Source: Paenibacillus alba
Lineage (GTDB): Bacteria > Bacillota > Bacilli > Paenibacillales > NBRC-103111
Assembly: GCF_013204855.1 (NCBI RefSeq)
Contig: NZ_JABMKZ010000008.1
Span: 186,001 to 250,000 of the forward strand
Direction of reading: 5' to 3'
DNA: 64,000 nucleotides
This document shows positions 36,874 to 48,100 of the stretch, piece by piece. Position 1 is the stretch's first letter; each line of letters starts with the position of its first letter. The notes below the pieces were generated by a model. It made no database searches, was not told where the DNA came from, and saw nothing but the letters and a program-made list of their open reading frames with translations. The position numbers were made by a program, and so were the translations under genes.

Positions 36874-39800
36874 ATGAGTACAAAAACTGGACGAAAGATA
36901 TGTGCTTCATTCTTGGCAGTTTCTTTAGTTTCACCCGCATTATACGGATTTACAGATCAGCAGGCGAGTGCCGCCACGACTTCTATCAGTTTGGACCCAA
37001 GCAGCATGCAGCAATCGTGGGACGGGTGGGGAACAGCTTTAGCTTGGTTTGGTAATGTTACGGGAGGTTGGAACGACGCAACGAGAAATGCTCTGGCTGA
37101 CGCGCTCTACTCGCCAGATGGATTGAATTTAAATATTGCCAGATACAACATTGGCGGCGGTGAGAATCCGGCTTACGATACGATGCGCCAAGGCGGTGAA
37201 GTGCCTGGGTTTTCGCCATCAGCTGGCGTGCTCGATTGGTCGCAGGATGCGAATCAGCGCTGGTGGCTGCAAGCGGCCAAAGACAGAGGGGCGAACGTCT
37301 TCGAGGCGTTTTCCAATTCGGCTCCGTACTACATGACGGTAAGCGGCAGCACCACGGGGAACGCGGACGGATGGAAGGATAACTTGAAATCGACGGAATA
37401 TAACAATTTTGCGAACTACCTCGCAGAAGTCGTGAATCATTTTAAAACAGACTGGGGCATTCAATTCAACACGCTATCTCCGGTCAATGAACCGAATACG
37501 GATTACTGGAAGTTTGGCGGAGGGCAGGAAGGTTCTCACTGGGATACGGGTTCCCAAGCCAAAATGATTAATGCGGCGCGTGCCAAGCTCGATGAAAAAG
37601 GGCTTCAAAGCGTGAAGATTTCGGCAATGGACGAGACCAGCGTCGATACGTTCATGACCGACTGGAACTCGTATGATGCAGCAACGAAAGCGAATGTAGG
37701 ACAAATGAATACCCACACCTACAGCGGGAATAACCGGACTGCTGTCAGGGATGCCGCTAAAGCTGCCGGCAAGCCATTATGGATGTCTGAAGTGGATTTG
37801 GGACCATCTGGCGTAGCTCACAATCACGATGATTTTGAACCGGCATTGGCATTAGCCGAAAGAATTATGACGGACATTACTTGGCTTGAACCTAAGGCTT
37901 GGGTACTGTGGCAGGCGATTGAGAGCGAGAAAAACATGCAGAAGGAAAACATGAACTGGGGTCTCCTTCACGCAGATTTTGATACACAAGATTGGTGGTA
38001 CGGAAAGAAATATTACGCAATGGCGCAATTCAGCAAATTTATCCCGCAGGGATCCAGATTCATTGCAGATAACAATGATAACACGTTAGCCGCGTATGAT
38101 CCTTCCAAGAATAAAATCTATGTCGTATATAGAAATGCTAACACGACTAGCCAAGATATTTCTTTAGACATGTCACAGTTTGACGCTGTCACTGGGACTG
38201 CAACGCCATATGTTTCTTCTGCTGAGGAAAATGTAGAGCAGCATGCAAACGTTCCGATCATGAATAAAACTTTAAATACGACAGTTAGCCCGAAATCAAT
38301 TACAACGTTTGTAATTGACGGAGCATCTTATACGAGCAATACTGTGATTCCGCAAAGCGGGATGACGGCTACAGCAACCAGCTCCGCCTCAGGTGAAGGA
38401 CCAGAGAATACGTTGGACGGCAATACAGGAACCAATTGGCATTCCGCTTGGTCCGGTACTCCGGCGCCAGCTCCGCACTCCATTACTTACAACTTGGGCA
38501 ACTCGTATGACGATGTATACCAATTGAAATACTTGCCTAGACAAGATAGCAGTTTCAATGGAGTCGCAACCAAGTATGAAATCGCTGTCAGCACGGACGG
38601 CACGAATTTCAATAAGGTGGCCGAAGGAACATGGAGCAACGACAAGTCCGAGAAGACGGCTACATTCCCGGCAGTAAGCGCGACACATGTGAAGTTTACG
38701 GTGACGGAATCGAATAACGGATCTGGCACACAATACGGTTCGGCTGCCGAGATCAAAATTGCGAGAAAGTCAGGTTTTACACTAGATAAGGATTCACTGA
38801 ACCAGACAATTGCCAGCGCGGAGGCGTTGATAGCTACAAATGGCAGTTTGACGACATTGCAAACGCTAGTTAACGAAGGCAAGACAATTCGGGATACCGC
38901 GTATGTGACGCAAGAAGCTATTGCAATGGCAGCAGGCAAAATTACCGCTGAGTACAATAAGCAATTTAATTCGGTGGGACGAATTTCGCAAAGTCAAATG
39001 ACGGCATCTTCAAACAGTTTCGCTTCTGGAGAAGGACCGGAGAAAACGTTGGATGGCGACACCGGCACGAAATGGCATACAGCCTATGACAGTTCCTATG
39101 CACCGCTTCCACAGTCCATAACTTACAATCTTAACAAGGCGTATGACGGTGTGTACAAACTGAGTTATGTGCCGAGGCAGGATGAGGATTGGAACGGTGT
39201 TGTGACTAAATTTGAAATATCCGTGAGCCCTGATGGTACCGCTTTCACGAAAGTTGCTGAAGGAACATGGGATGCAGACAGGCTGGAGAAGTCGGCAACC
39301 TTTAACGCACACGGCGCTTCCTATGTGAAATTCACAGCGCTAGCTTCGAAAAGCGATGCAGGCAAGCAGTATGCTTCTGCTGCTGAAATCAATATTTTCA
39401 ACAAGGCTGGATTTACCCTGGATACGTCCAAACTCAACAATGCGATGACTGCTGCGGCTACGTTCATCGACGGTTTTTCGAGTGATCCTGCTTATTTGGA
39501 TGATTTGAAAGCATTGCGCACGCAGGGTACAACACTGCTCAACAGCAGTACAGCGACCCAGGAAGAAATGGTGAAGCTGGCAAACAAACTTACTGCCGAA
39601 ATCGTAAAGATCCAAAGCAATGAACAGCAGACTAACGGAATCAGTCTCTTCTACGCTCCGGAAGCTTATGCCTCAAATCCTTCCAGTTTCATGCTGGATG
39701 ACAACAATTCAACGTTCTATGAATCCAATTGGGAATCCAACGGAAGAACATACAGATCTGGTGATTACGTCATTGTAGATCTGGGTCAGAACAGACCGGA

Positions 39801-42800
39801 TGTTGGCAAAGTGATGGTTACGCCAAGGCAGGACAAGGCGAACGGAAGAATTGGACAATTTAAGGTTTACTATAGCGACACGGATTTAACAAATAAACCG
39901 GCAGATGGGACTCAAGCTTATTTGGATCAGAATTTCACTTTTGCAGCGAATGGCGTTTGGGACACATCCAGCTCCAGCGCGCAATCGGCAACATTCAAAT
40001 CGCATAGAGCCAGATATGTAGCGATTCAGGCTATTTCTACAGGCGGCGACGGGAATACGCTAACTACCGCTGAGATTGCTGTCAGCCAAAAACAATCCAC
40101 TGGCTTCGATACGACAAGCTTGGAAAATGCCATTGCACAATTGCGTGCGGCATCTAGCATTAGTCCGAAAGTAGCCGCGGCGATTGAAAGCAAAATTGCA
40201 TCGATCGGTACGGTCAGTGATTTAACGGAGGAAAGCATTCCTTACTACACTGGAATTCTGCAGGACTTATACAATTTATATCAGACCGTAGGTAAAACAG
40301 ATTCCATTAAAAGCGGTCAAGTATGGCTGGATGGAGACGGTATTCCAATTCAGGCTCATGGCGGAGGAATCTTATACAACGAGAAGAATAAAACGTACTA
40401 CTGGTATGGTGAAGACAAAACGGAAAATAATGTTGGCTCAGGTTATGTACCAGTAACAGGCGTTCACGCGTACTCTTCAAAAGATTTGTACAACTGGATA
40501 AATGAAGGGGTTGTATTGCCGGTATTCAACAACCCGCAGCTTGGCGAATCGGTTTTGCCTGTTGGGAACTTGCCTTTGTATTTGGACGAGAATAGCCAGA
40601 CGTATCAGACTAGCGGTGTTCTCTTCGATCCGGATCGGGTCGTTAACATTACTAACAAAGATGCTGACTATACAGGATCTATGAAATCACCGGTCAATTC
40701 GTTAAGCAAACATAATTCGCCTGGACGCATAGCTGAGCTAAACGCCTTGTATGCGGACAAGACGAATGCAGAGAAGCAAGCGATGTACAAAGATTTCAAC
40801 TGGGATAAAGTTGTTGAACGTCCGAAGGTCGTCTACAACAAGAAAACAGACAAATATGTGATGTGGTGGCATCAAGACGGGCCGATCGCCGGTTCTTATT
40901 GGACGGCGGAAGGCGGTGTTGCGATCAGCGATTCGCCTACGGGACCGTTCAAATATCTCGGCACATTCCGATTGCCGAATAAGGGTTCAAGCAATGGCAA
41001 CGAAGGTATGCTTCGCGATATGACATTGTATGTCGATGATGACGGCAATGATGCAACAGATGACAAAGCCTACTTGGTATACGCATCGGAAGAAAACGCT
41101 ACGACCGTCATCGTGATGTTGAATGATGCGTATACGGGGCCTGCTCAGAATGAGAACGGTCAGTCAGTGGAAGGCGTTCATTATGTGAGAGCATTCACCG
41201 ATTGGAGGGAAGCGCCAACCATCTTCAAACAAGATGGCGTCTATTATATGATTACGTCCGGCTTGACGGGGTGGAATCCAAACCGCGCCAAGTATCACGT
41301 GTCCACGAATGGCATGTTTGGTCCATGGCAGGATAAAGGCGATCCGTTTGTGGACGACTGGAAAGGAACGACTCACGACAGCCAAAGCACGAACGTTCTG
41401 CCTTACCGGGATGGCAACGGCGAGCTCGTGCCGAATAAATTCATTTTTATGGCCGATCGATGGTACCCTAGTGATCTGAAGGATTCCAGATACGTATGGC
41501 TTCCAATGGAAGTGAATACCGAGAACCGAACGATTGGCGCAAGATGGTACGAAGCGTGGAATTTCTCGGTCTTCAAAACAGGTACGACAGTGAACTTCAA
41601 CAGCGGCGGCGGCAGTCTGGTTCCTCCCCTATACGGAACTGTACCGGGTTCGAAGATTGCTGCGCCTACAGCTCCGGTGAAGAACGGGTTTACTTTTGCC
41701 GGTTGGTATGAAGATGAAGCGTTGACGGTCGGCTGGGATTTCGGCGTGAATACGATCCCGGCATCCGATATCACGCTATATGCAAAGTGGGAGCAGGTTG
41801 TATCCATGATTAACGGCGTATTGCCGGTGACTGTGGCAACAGTTACCTATAGAGCGCCGATATTGCCTGCCAATGTAACGGTTACTTACAACGATAACTC
41901 GACAGCGCAGAAGTCCGTTGTGTGGAATGCTGTTCATCCATCCCAATATGCGGCAGTCGGCAGCTTTATCGTGAATGGTGCTGTAAACGGTACGGTCATA
42001 CCTGCTGTTGCGAACGTGACAGTAACCGATAATGTGTACCCGCCGGTGTATGTACAATCCGTTTCCGTAAGCGGCATAGGCGGCATTAACGCGATTACAG
42101 TCCAAAGCGGTACGCTGCAAATGCAAGCCACAGTACTGCCATCTGGTGCAAACAGTCAAGTTACATGGAGCATTTGGGAAGCAGACGGTGTCACGACGAC
42201 CAATAAAGCAACGATTAACGCCGGCGGATTGCTTACGGCGAAAAATAACGGAATTGTGAAAGTGGTGGCGACAGCTGCTGACGGCAGCGGCGTTCAAGGC
42301 TTCAATTATGTCATGATCAGCGGTCAGACACCGCCGCCGACTGACGTGCCCCACACTACGCTAACAGGGGCTGCAACGGTTCAAGCGGGAGCTGCGTTCA
42401 CAACCAATTTCGGATTAACCAATGTAACAAGTAACCCATCTTCCAGCGTATATGCGGCAGACATACTTCTGAGCTTTGATGCAAATTCGATTGAATTTGT
42501 ATCTGTAGATTCATTGAAATCCGGCTTCAAAGCGGTTGAGACGAATACGGATGTACCTGGTCAAGTTCGAATTATTGCGATCAGCGAAGGAGAAGCGGGG
42601 GCTATCACCGCAAGCGGAGATGTATTCAAGATCAATTGGAAGGCGAAGTCTCAGCAATCATTCGCGACAACCAATCTGAATCTAACCAAGGTATCTGTTT
42701 CTAATGCATTATCTCAAAAAAACGATGCGTCTCTGGCTAATCTAACGATTTCAATTACAGAGGCTGAAGTTGTAAATAAAACAACGCTGCAAACGGTCAT

Positions 42801-43194
42801 CAATTCGGCACAGTCCATCTATGATCGTGCGGTAGAAGGAACGGAAGTCGGAGAATTTGCAGCGGGTTCCAAAGCGGTATTGCTAGCTGCGATCCAAGCG
42901 GCCTCTGCCGTCAACACGGCCCCGGTGGTTAGCCAGCAGCAGCTGGATGACGCGGCCATCGTGTTAAACGAAGCGATACAAACGTTTAACGGGCAGTTCA
43001 TCACCATCTTTGCGCCAGGCGATGCCAATGGAGATAACCTCATCGATATCGGAGACTTGGGTACAGTAGCCGTGCATTATGGCAAGACTTCCGCAAGCAG
43101 CGATTGGAGTAAGGCCAAAGGTGCTGACTTCAATCATGACGGTAAGATTGACATTATCGACGTAGTAGGTATCGCTAAACGGATCCTGCAATAA
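36874..43194 (+). CDS. Secreted GH30-GH43_24 enzyme with C-terminal cohesin, FIVAR and dockerin
   Basis: 2106 residues; ATG 36874 follows AAGGAGGT. The first 1800 residues parallel the enzyme at 29408: signal peptide, GH30 (E206 in SPVNEPN, E306 in MSEVDLG), three F5/8C-like domains (about 490-630, 704-842, 922-1072), GH43_24 (about 1148-1567), InlB-type repeat, Big-like and Big_2 domains. The ends differ completely. In place of SLH there is a cohesin-like domain (about 1826-1962; VYAADILLSFDANSIEFV), FIVAR (about 1968-2040) and a dockerin (about 2048-2106) with two calcium loops, DANGDNLIDIGD and DFNHDGKIDIID. Cohesin-FIVAR-dockerin tails are known from Clostridium perfringens glycosidases, where they join enzymes. 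The next gene supplies an SLH-anchored cohesin, so non-covalent wall attachment is the likely purpose. Confidence 0.9.
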   Translation: MSTKTGRKICASFLAVSLVSPALYGFTDQQASAATTSISLDPSSMQQSWDGWGTALAWFGNVTGGWNDATRNALADALYSPDGLNLNIARYNIGGGENPAYDTMRQGGEVPGFSPSAGVLDWSQDANQRWWLQAAKDRGANVFEAFSNSAPYYMTVSGSTTGNADGWKDNLKSTEYNNFANYLAEVVNHFKTDWGIQFNTLSPVNEPNTDYWKFGGGQEGSHWDTGSQAKMINAARAKLDEKGLQSVKISAMDETSVDTFMTDWNSYDAATKANVGQMNTHTYSGNNRTAVRDAAKAAGKPLWMSEVDLGPSGVAHNHDDFEPALALAERIMTDITWLEPKAWVLWQAIESEKNMQKENMNWGLLHADFDTQDWWYGKKYYAMAQFSKFIPQGSRFIADNNDNTLAAYDPSKNKIYVVYRNANTTSQDISLDMSQFDAVTGTATPYVSSAEENVEQHANVPIMNKTLNTTVSPKSITTFVIDGASYTSNTVIPQSGMTATATSSASGEGPENTLDGNTGTNWHSAWSGTPAPAPHSITYNLGNSYDDVYQLKYLPRQDSSFNGVATKYEIAVSTDGTNFNKVAEGTWSNDKSEKTATFPAVSATHVKFTVTESNNGSGTQYGSAAEIKIARKSGFTLDKDSLNQTIASAEALIATNGSLTTLQTLVNEGKTIRDTAYVTQEAIAMAAGKITAEYNKQFNSVGRISQSQMTASSNSFASGEGPEKTLDGDTGTKWHTAYDSSYAPLPQSITYNLNKAYDGVYKLSYVPRQDEDWNGVVTKFEISVSPDGTAFTKVAEGTWDADRLEKSATFNAHGASYVKFTALASKSDAGKQYASAAEINIFNKAGFTLDTSKLNNAMTAAATFIDGFSSDPAYLDDLKALRTQGTTLLNSSTATQEEMVKLANKLTAEIVKIQSNEQQTNGISLFYAPEAYASNPSSFMLDDNNSTFYESNWESNGRTYRSGDYVIVDLGQNRPDVGKVMVTPRQDKANGRIGQFKVYYSDTDLTNKPADGTQAYLDQNFTFAANGVWDTSSSSAQSATFKSHRARYVAIQAISTGGDGNTLTTAEIAVSQKQSTGFDTTSLENAIAQLRAASSISPKVAAAIESKIASIGTVSDLTEESIPYYTGILQDLYNLYQTVGKTDSIKSGQVWLDGDGIPIQAHGGGILYNEKNKTYYWYGEDKTENNVGSGYVPVTGVHAYSSKDLYNWINEGVVLPVFNNPQLGESVLPVGNLPLYLDENSQTYQTSGVLFDPDRVVNITNKDADYTGSMKSPVNSLSKHNSPGRIAELNALYADKTNAEKQAMYKDFNWDKVVERPKVVYNKKTDKYVMWWHQDGPIAGSYWTAEGGVAISDSPTGPFKYLGTFRLPNKGSSNGNEGMLRDMTLYVDDDGNDATDDKAYLVYASEENATTVIVMLNDAYTGPAQNENGQSVEGVHYVRAFTDWREAPTIFKQDGVYYMITSGLTGWNPNRAKYHVSTNGMFGPWQDKGDPFVDDWKGTTHDSQSTNVLPYRDGNGELVPNKFIFMADRWYPSDLKDSRYVWLPMEVNTENRTIGARWYEAWNFSVFKTGTTVNFNSGGGSLVPPLYGTVPGSKIAAPTAPVKNGFTFAGWYEDEALTVGWDFGVNTIPASDITLYAKWEQVVSMINGVLPVTVATVTYRAPILPANVTVTYNDNSTAQKSVVWNAVHPSQYAAVGSFIVNGAVNGTVIPAVANVTVTDNVYPPVYVQSVSVSGIGGINAITVQSGTLQMQATVLPSGANSQVTWSIWEADGVTTTNKATINAGGLLTAKNNGIVKVVATAADGSGVQGFNYVMISGQTPPPTDVPHTTLTGAATVQAGAAFTTNFGLTNVTSNPSSSVYAADILLSFDANSIEFVSVDSLKSGFKAVETNTDVPGQVRIIAISEGEAGAITASGDVFKINWKAKSQQSFATTNLNLTKVSVSNALSQKNDASLANLTISITEAEVVNKTTLQTVINSAQSIYDRAVEGTEVGEFAAGSKAVLLAAIQAASAVNTAPVVSQQQLDDAAIVLNEAIQTFNGQFITIFAPGDANGDNLIDIGDLGTVAVHYGKTSASSDWSKAKGADFNHDGKIDIIDVVGIAKRILQ

Positions 43195-43208
43195 CAAATC
43201 AATCCGAA

Positions 43209-43242
43209 ATGGAAGAGAAAGGCCAGCCCTTTCTCTCTCCAT
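43209..43242 (+). terminator. Hairpin between dockerin enzyme and SLH-cohesin gene
   Basis: ATGGAAGAGAAAGG pairs with CCTTTCTCTCTCCAT through one bulged base. No clear T run follows, so it may be a weak terminator or an mRNA-processing hairpin allowing partial read-through to the gene 32 bases on. A related hairpin with the same flanks is at 62059-62091. Confidence 0.5.
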
Positions 43243-43273
43243 ATTTGGATGATATTCAAAAGGAGTGAACCCC

Positions 43274-45064
43274 ATGTTACGCAAAACAGGGATATTTTTC
43301 ACGGTTATGATGCTCTTATTCACTGTTATCCCAATTGGCACGGCTGTAGGTGCCGGAATTCCTTCATTCAAGGTCAATCTGAACGTTTCTCAAATAACTG
43401 TCGGTGACAATGTGGTCGTTACGATCCAAGGTAACAATATGACGGATTTATATGGATATGAGGCTGTTCTAACCTATGATGCAGATCGGCTGGATTTCAA
43501 ACCAGATCAATCGAATGGCACATTCGAAGGGTTTAAGATCGCACAAGATTCGGGGAATCAAGTCACATTCGCCTATTCGAAAATGCATGATAAAGCGGGG
43601 GAAAATGGAGATCTAGCTATTTGTACACTGACTTTCAAGGCTATGAAGAGCGGGCAAGCTAACGTAATCTTGGATCAGATGACAACAGTGACATCGCAAG
43701 AGCTACCGTCTATATGGCATGTAAATGCACAAGCTGCCGTTAAAATTAACGACACGATTCCTGGTTCTGGAACTGGGGGCGGCGGTGGAGGTGGAGGCAC
43801 AACGACTCCGCCAACGAAAGAAGATCCGAATAGCTATGTACCTAAAGAATCCGAACTCCGGATCGAAACGGCACAAGACGGTCAAACCTCTGTAACAGCG
43901 GTTATCGACAGCAAACGTCTGGCTCAGAAATTGGCGGATCTGCAAGCAACGAGCGGCAGCAGGGTTTTGAGCTTTGAGATTCCTGGCGAATATGACATGA
44001 ATGCCTTGCAGTTACCGCTGTCAACTTTGCTAGGCAGCCTGAAGGATCATAAAGATACCATTTTAAGCGTGCGAAGCCATTTGGGCACTTACGATCTTCC
44101 GATGTCGATACTGAACCATGCGGATTTCGCGAGCTTGGCTGGCGTGGAAGGAGCGACGCTGATCATTCGTATCGATAAGGCTAAATCACTGTATGAAACG
44201 CAATTCGATCAATCCATTTCCGATAAAGGCATGGTACGTGCGGGCGATATGATCGATTATAAAATCATTCTTAAAACCAAAGACAAAGAAGAGGAAATTC
44301 ATAGCTTTGGCAACAGCTTTGTAACACGCGTTATGCATGTAGACAAAATGATTCAAGATTCGTCAGCTGCGACTGCGGTTGTTTATGACCCGGCTACAGG
44401 AGAAATGAAATTCGTGCCTTCCGTGTTTACCGTGAATGGCGGCAAAACCGAAGTGAAAGTGATCCGGAATACGAACAGTTTGTACGCGATCGTTCAAAAC
44501 AAGAAAACGTTTGACGATATGATCGGTCACTGGGCGAAGCAAGATGTGGAACAGCTAGCTTCGAAAATGATTATTAACGGGACTTCGGACCGTGCGTATA
44601 CGCCTGAGATGCAAGTCACCCGCGCCCAGTTTGCCGCCTTGCTCGTGCGAGGACTGGGATTGCCTGCGGAGGCTGGGAAGAATGTCTTTGCAGATGTCGC
44701 AGATACGCAGTGGTATGCCCCAGAAGTGAATGCGGCGGCGAAGTACGGCTTGGTTCAAGGTGTTGCGGAGGGTGAATTCAACCCGGATGCACAGATTACA
44801 AGAGAGCAAATGGTCGTGATGATGATGAAAGCGATTGGGCTCGTTAAAGGAACATCAGCATCGAGTGCCAGCACTGTGAATGCTCCGTTCGCCGATCAAG
44901 ACCTGTTGTCGGATTATGCCCGCAGCGCGGTAGCAGACGCCGCCGGCAAAGGGTTGATTCACGGCAAGACGGAAACGACGTTTGCCCCTCAAGATGTAGC
45001 CACTCGCGCTGAAGCGGCTGTCATCATCAAACGAGTGCTGCAATATGCGAATTTAATCAATTAG
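43274..45064 (+). CDS. SLH-anchored cohesin protein, candidate mini-scaffoldin
   Basis: 596 residues; ATG 43274 follows AGGAG (43261-43265). Signal peptide at about 1-29. One cohesin-like domain occupies about 30-160: ITVGDNVVVTIQGNNMTDLY, GYEAVLTYDADRLDF, then AICTLTFKAMKSGQANVIL, in the cohesin beta-sandwich order. A Gly-rich linker (SGTGGGGGGGGTTTPP) leads to the unknown domain also found in the two SLH enzymes (about 183-410) and three SLH domains (about 412-596; TFDDMIGHWAKQDVE). It has no catalytic domain. This is the layout of anchoring scaffoldins: bound to the wall polymer by SLH and offering a cohesin to dockerin proteins. The genes on either side encode dockerin enzymes. The cohesin differs clearly from those in the enzymes, so actual pairing needs proof. 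Confidence 0.85.
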   Translation: MLRKTGIFFTVMMLLFTVIPIGTAVGAGIPSFKVNLNVSQITVGDNVVVTIQGNNMTDLYGYEAVLTYDADRLDFKPDQSNGTFEGFKIAQDSGNQVTFAYSKMHDKAGENGDLAICTLTFKAMKSGQANVILDQMTTVTSQELPSIWHVNAQAAVKINDTIPGSGTGGGGGGGGTTTPPTKEDPNSYVPKESELRIETAQDGQTSVTAVIDSKRLAQKLADLQATSGSRVLSFEIPGEYDMNALQLPLSTLLGSLKDHKDTILSVRSHLGTYDLPMSILNHADFASLAGVEGATLIIRIDKAKSLYETQFDQSISDKGMVRAGDMIDYKIILKTKDKEEEIHSFGNSFVTRVMHVDKMIQDSSAATAVVYDPATGEMKFVPSVFTVNGGKTEVKVIRNTNSLYAIVQNKKTFDDMIGHWAKQDVEQLASKMIINGTSDRAYTPEMQVTRAQFAALLVRGLGLPAEAGKNVFADVADTQWYAPEVNAAAKYGLVQGVAEGEFNPDAQITREQMVVMMMKAIGLVKGTSASSASTVNAPFADQDLLSDYARSAVADAAGKGLIHGKTETTFAPQDVATRAEAAVIIKRVLQYANLIN

Positions 45065-45069
45065 AAAAT
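45042..45069 (+). repeat. 28-nt repeat, copy 1 (end of SLH-cohesin gene)
   Basis: The bases encoding the last codons YANLIN and stop, plus AAAAT, recur at 49762-49789 with one mismatch. Copy 2 is not part of any SLH gene, so it is a relic left by rearrangement. Confidence 0.8.
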
Positions 45070-45152
45070 CGATGTCAAGCGAATCATGGCAAGCCTGCTG
45101 TCAGCAGGCTTGCTTCTTCCAACGTCGATGCCTGCCCCACTCGCTGAAGCGA
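45069..45152 (+). pseudogene. Relic of the signal peptide of the giant GH95 protein
   Basis: These 84 bases match 49839-49923, the signal-peptide codons of the giant gene, except for one missing base that shifts the frame (AAGCG for AAAGCG). The start codon, ribosome binding site and following domain are absent. The relic joins the SLH-cohesin stop directly, as if 49 bases between the two repeats had been deleted. Confidence 0.9.
45089..45113 (+). terminator. Hairpin within the relic, possible terminator of the SLH-cohesin gene
   Basis: GCAAGCCTGCT and AGCAGGCTTGC form a perfect 11-bp stem with a GTC loop, followed by TTCTTCC. It is made of former signal-peptide codons but now lies 25 bases after a stop codon with no other terminator nearby. 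The T-rich tail is poor. Confidence 0.4.
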
Positions 45153-45195
45153 CTGCCTCCGGGTATTAAACGATAAGATTTAGGAGGGGAATTAA

Positions 45196-48100
45196 TTGAA
45201 TAAGAAGATTTCAACATGCGTAGGACTTATATTTATTCTATTTTTTGTCTCAGTTGCCCCCGTTTTTGCGACTACAAATAATCAAAACACAGCAAGCCCC
45301 GTTGTAAATGATAGTTACACGAATCAGAAAAACTATGTGGATCTCAGGTTTGGCATGTTTATCCACTATAACATGGGAACCTATCACGATCAGGAATGGG
45401 TGACGCCAGGTCAAGATCCACTTTCTTTTAATCCTAAGCATGTGAATACGGACCAATGGGCGCAAGCCGCCAAATCCGCAGGCATCAAATATTCCGTTCT
45501 AACAACTAAGCATCATGACGGATTTTCCCTGTGGCCAACCAAATATGGCAATTATAACGTGATGAACAGCTCCTACAAGAAAGATATCGTAAGACAATAT
45601 GTAGATTCCATGCGCGCTCAAGGAATTTTGCCGGGGCTATACTTCTCCATCTGGGATCGTCAGCAAGGTATTGAGAAAGGTTCTGTCAGCAGAGCGGATA
45701 TTGATTTTATTAAAGGGCAACTAACAGAGTTGCTGACGAATTATGGCGAAATTCCGGTTTTGATTATCGACGGATGGGCCTGGGAGATGGGTCATAATGA
45801 GGTTTCATACCAAGAAATTCGGGAATTGATAAAGCGCTTACAGCCTAATATTCTTATTGTGGATCACAATGGACAAACGCAGCCATGGGAAGAGGACATC
45901 ATTTATTTTGAAGAACCTAAGGGCGTTTGGGCACCTTCCAACAATTCGTTTGCCGCTAACCAGGGCATGCCGCTTGTTTCCAGTCAATGGTTCTGGCACG
46001 ATTGGATGGCTAAAACAGAGCCGGCAAGCGTTAAGAATATTGTTGAGGATCATCTAGGTTATTTGGAACCGCGTTATACAAACTTTTTGGTCAACGTTTC
46101 ACCGAACCCGGAAGGTGAGTTGGATGATAACGTAGCAAGTCGATTGGCGGAGATTGGACAAGCATGGTCACCGAATGAATCTCGTCCTCCACTGCCGCAA
46201 CAGCCAATCGTAATGGAGCATACGATTACAGCTAATTCAGCAACGGCTACTAGCGGGAATGCGAGCAATGCGATTGATGGCCTTATGGATTATGTAAACA
46301 CTTACGTTGAGACTGTTTGGCAAACCAACACCTCTCTGCCTCAATCCATCACACTGGATCTGGGCTACACGTACAACAACATTAATATGTTGAATTACTT
46401 GCCTTCGCAAAATTTATCACAAGGCATGATTACTTCTTATACGTTATACGTGAGCGAGGACGGAACGAACTTCACTTCGGTTAAAAGCGGGACATGGGAT
46501 GGGGACAAGACCATGAAACGTGTGACCTTCCCATCGCAAACAGCACGCTATGTCAAACTGGAAGTGAATTCGGCCGTAGGCGGCTTCGCTGCTGCAGGCG
46601 AGCTGGCAGTCGGATCTTACACCAATGAAGTTCCAACTCGGACGGGGATTGACTCCTTTGATGTCAACAACTTGTATCGTATCGTCAATAAAGCGACTGG
46701 CAAAGCATTGGGAGTTGGGAATTCGCCAGCGAATGGAGCGGCTGTTGCCGGGCGAACTCAATCGGGTGAGCCCGATCAGCAATGGGTTATCGATGATGTA
46801 GGTCTGGGCAAATATAAGATTGTCAATAAACAAAGCGGACAAGTTATGGATGTTGCAGACGAGAGTAAATTGCCTGGAAAATCAGTCATTCAATGGACAG
46901 ATTCTGAAACTGCCGCAGATCCTACAGCCATAAACCAGCAGTGGGCCATCTCCAATGTTGGCAACGGCTACTTCAAAATTACCAGCGTAAACAGCCAGTT
47001 GGCTTTGGAAAACAGCAACGGTTCTACAGCTGACGGAAATCCGGTTGTTCAAAACACGTATACAGGAAGCGACAGCCAATTATGGAAAGTGGAAAGCGTT
47101 CCTTCTCTGATTAAGAATGTGAAAGTGAACGGAGTGCCGGTTAAAGGCCTTAATTTCGAGAATCGCACGGCGATGATGTCTGTTTTGAGAGAAAAAAAAC
47201 TGGAGGTTCCAACAGTTACAGTGGACAAAGCATCTGAAGACGTGCAGTTGGTCATCGCCCCTGCCGACAGCTTGCCAGGAGCGACGACCATCACAGCTAC
47301 AGCTGACGGTGGAGCGACACAGGAAGTCTACACGCTGAACTTTGAGCTGGTGGATCGTTATGCGAGCGACCTGGAATGGTTAAGTGCATACTCAGGCTGG
47401 TCAACCGTTAAGAAGGACAAAAGCCTGGACGGAAATGCGATAAGGCTAATGGGCAATAGCGGCGCTGAAACGTACGAGAAGGGCTTTGGTGTACATGCTG
47501 ATTCAAGAATTATGTTTGACATTTCCCAAAAAAATTATGAGTCCTTCACGGCTCTTGTCGGAGTCGACCAAGAAATGGCCAAATCGCCGTCTTACGCCGA
47601 TGTGGAATTCAAGGTGCTTGTAGACGGTGTAGAGAAATTTGCGAGCGGTGTAATGAAGGTTACCGACGTGGCTAAACCGGTCGATGTCCGTGTAGCTGGC
47701 GCAAGCATCGTAGAACTTGTTGTTACGCAGAGCGATAACGATAATAGCGAGGATCATGCAAGCTGGGCCAATGCAACGTTTAGAGTTGCGGAAGGCAAAT
47801 CCGAACAGAAGGAAGAATTGCCTGAAGTTGACTATTTGAGCGATCTGAACTGGCTAAATGCATCCTCAGGCTGGCTGGATGTTAAGAAAGACAAGAGCAT
47901 TGGCGGTAATGCGATGATCTTGAAGAATGGGGCTGAAGATCTCTCCTTTGCCAAAGGTCTTGGGACTCACGCCAATTCAACGATCAAGTATGATCTTACT
48001 GGTGCAGATTATGAAATCTTCTCGACCTTTATCGGTGTAGATAAGGAAGTGAACGGTGGAAGCAACAGCGGCTCGATACAGTTTAAAATATCAGGAGTGA

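Noticed and set aside
43274-45064. Ordinary S-layer protein
   Set aside because: An S-layer subunit would be much larger and would not consist of a single cohesin-like domain on a Gly linker. The flanking dockerin genes favour a receptor role.
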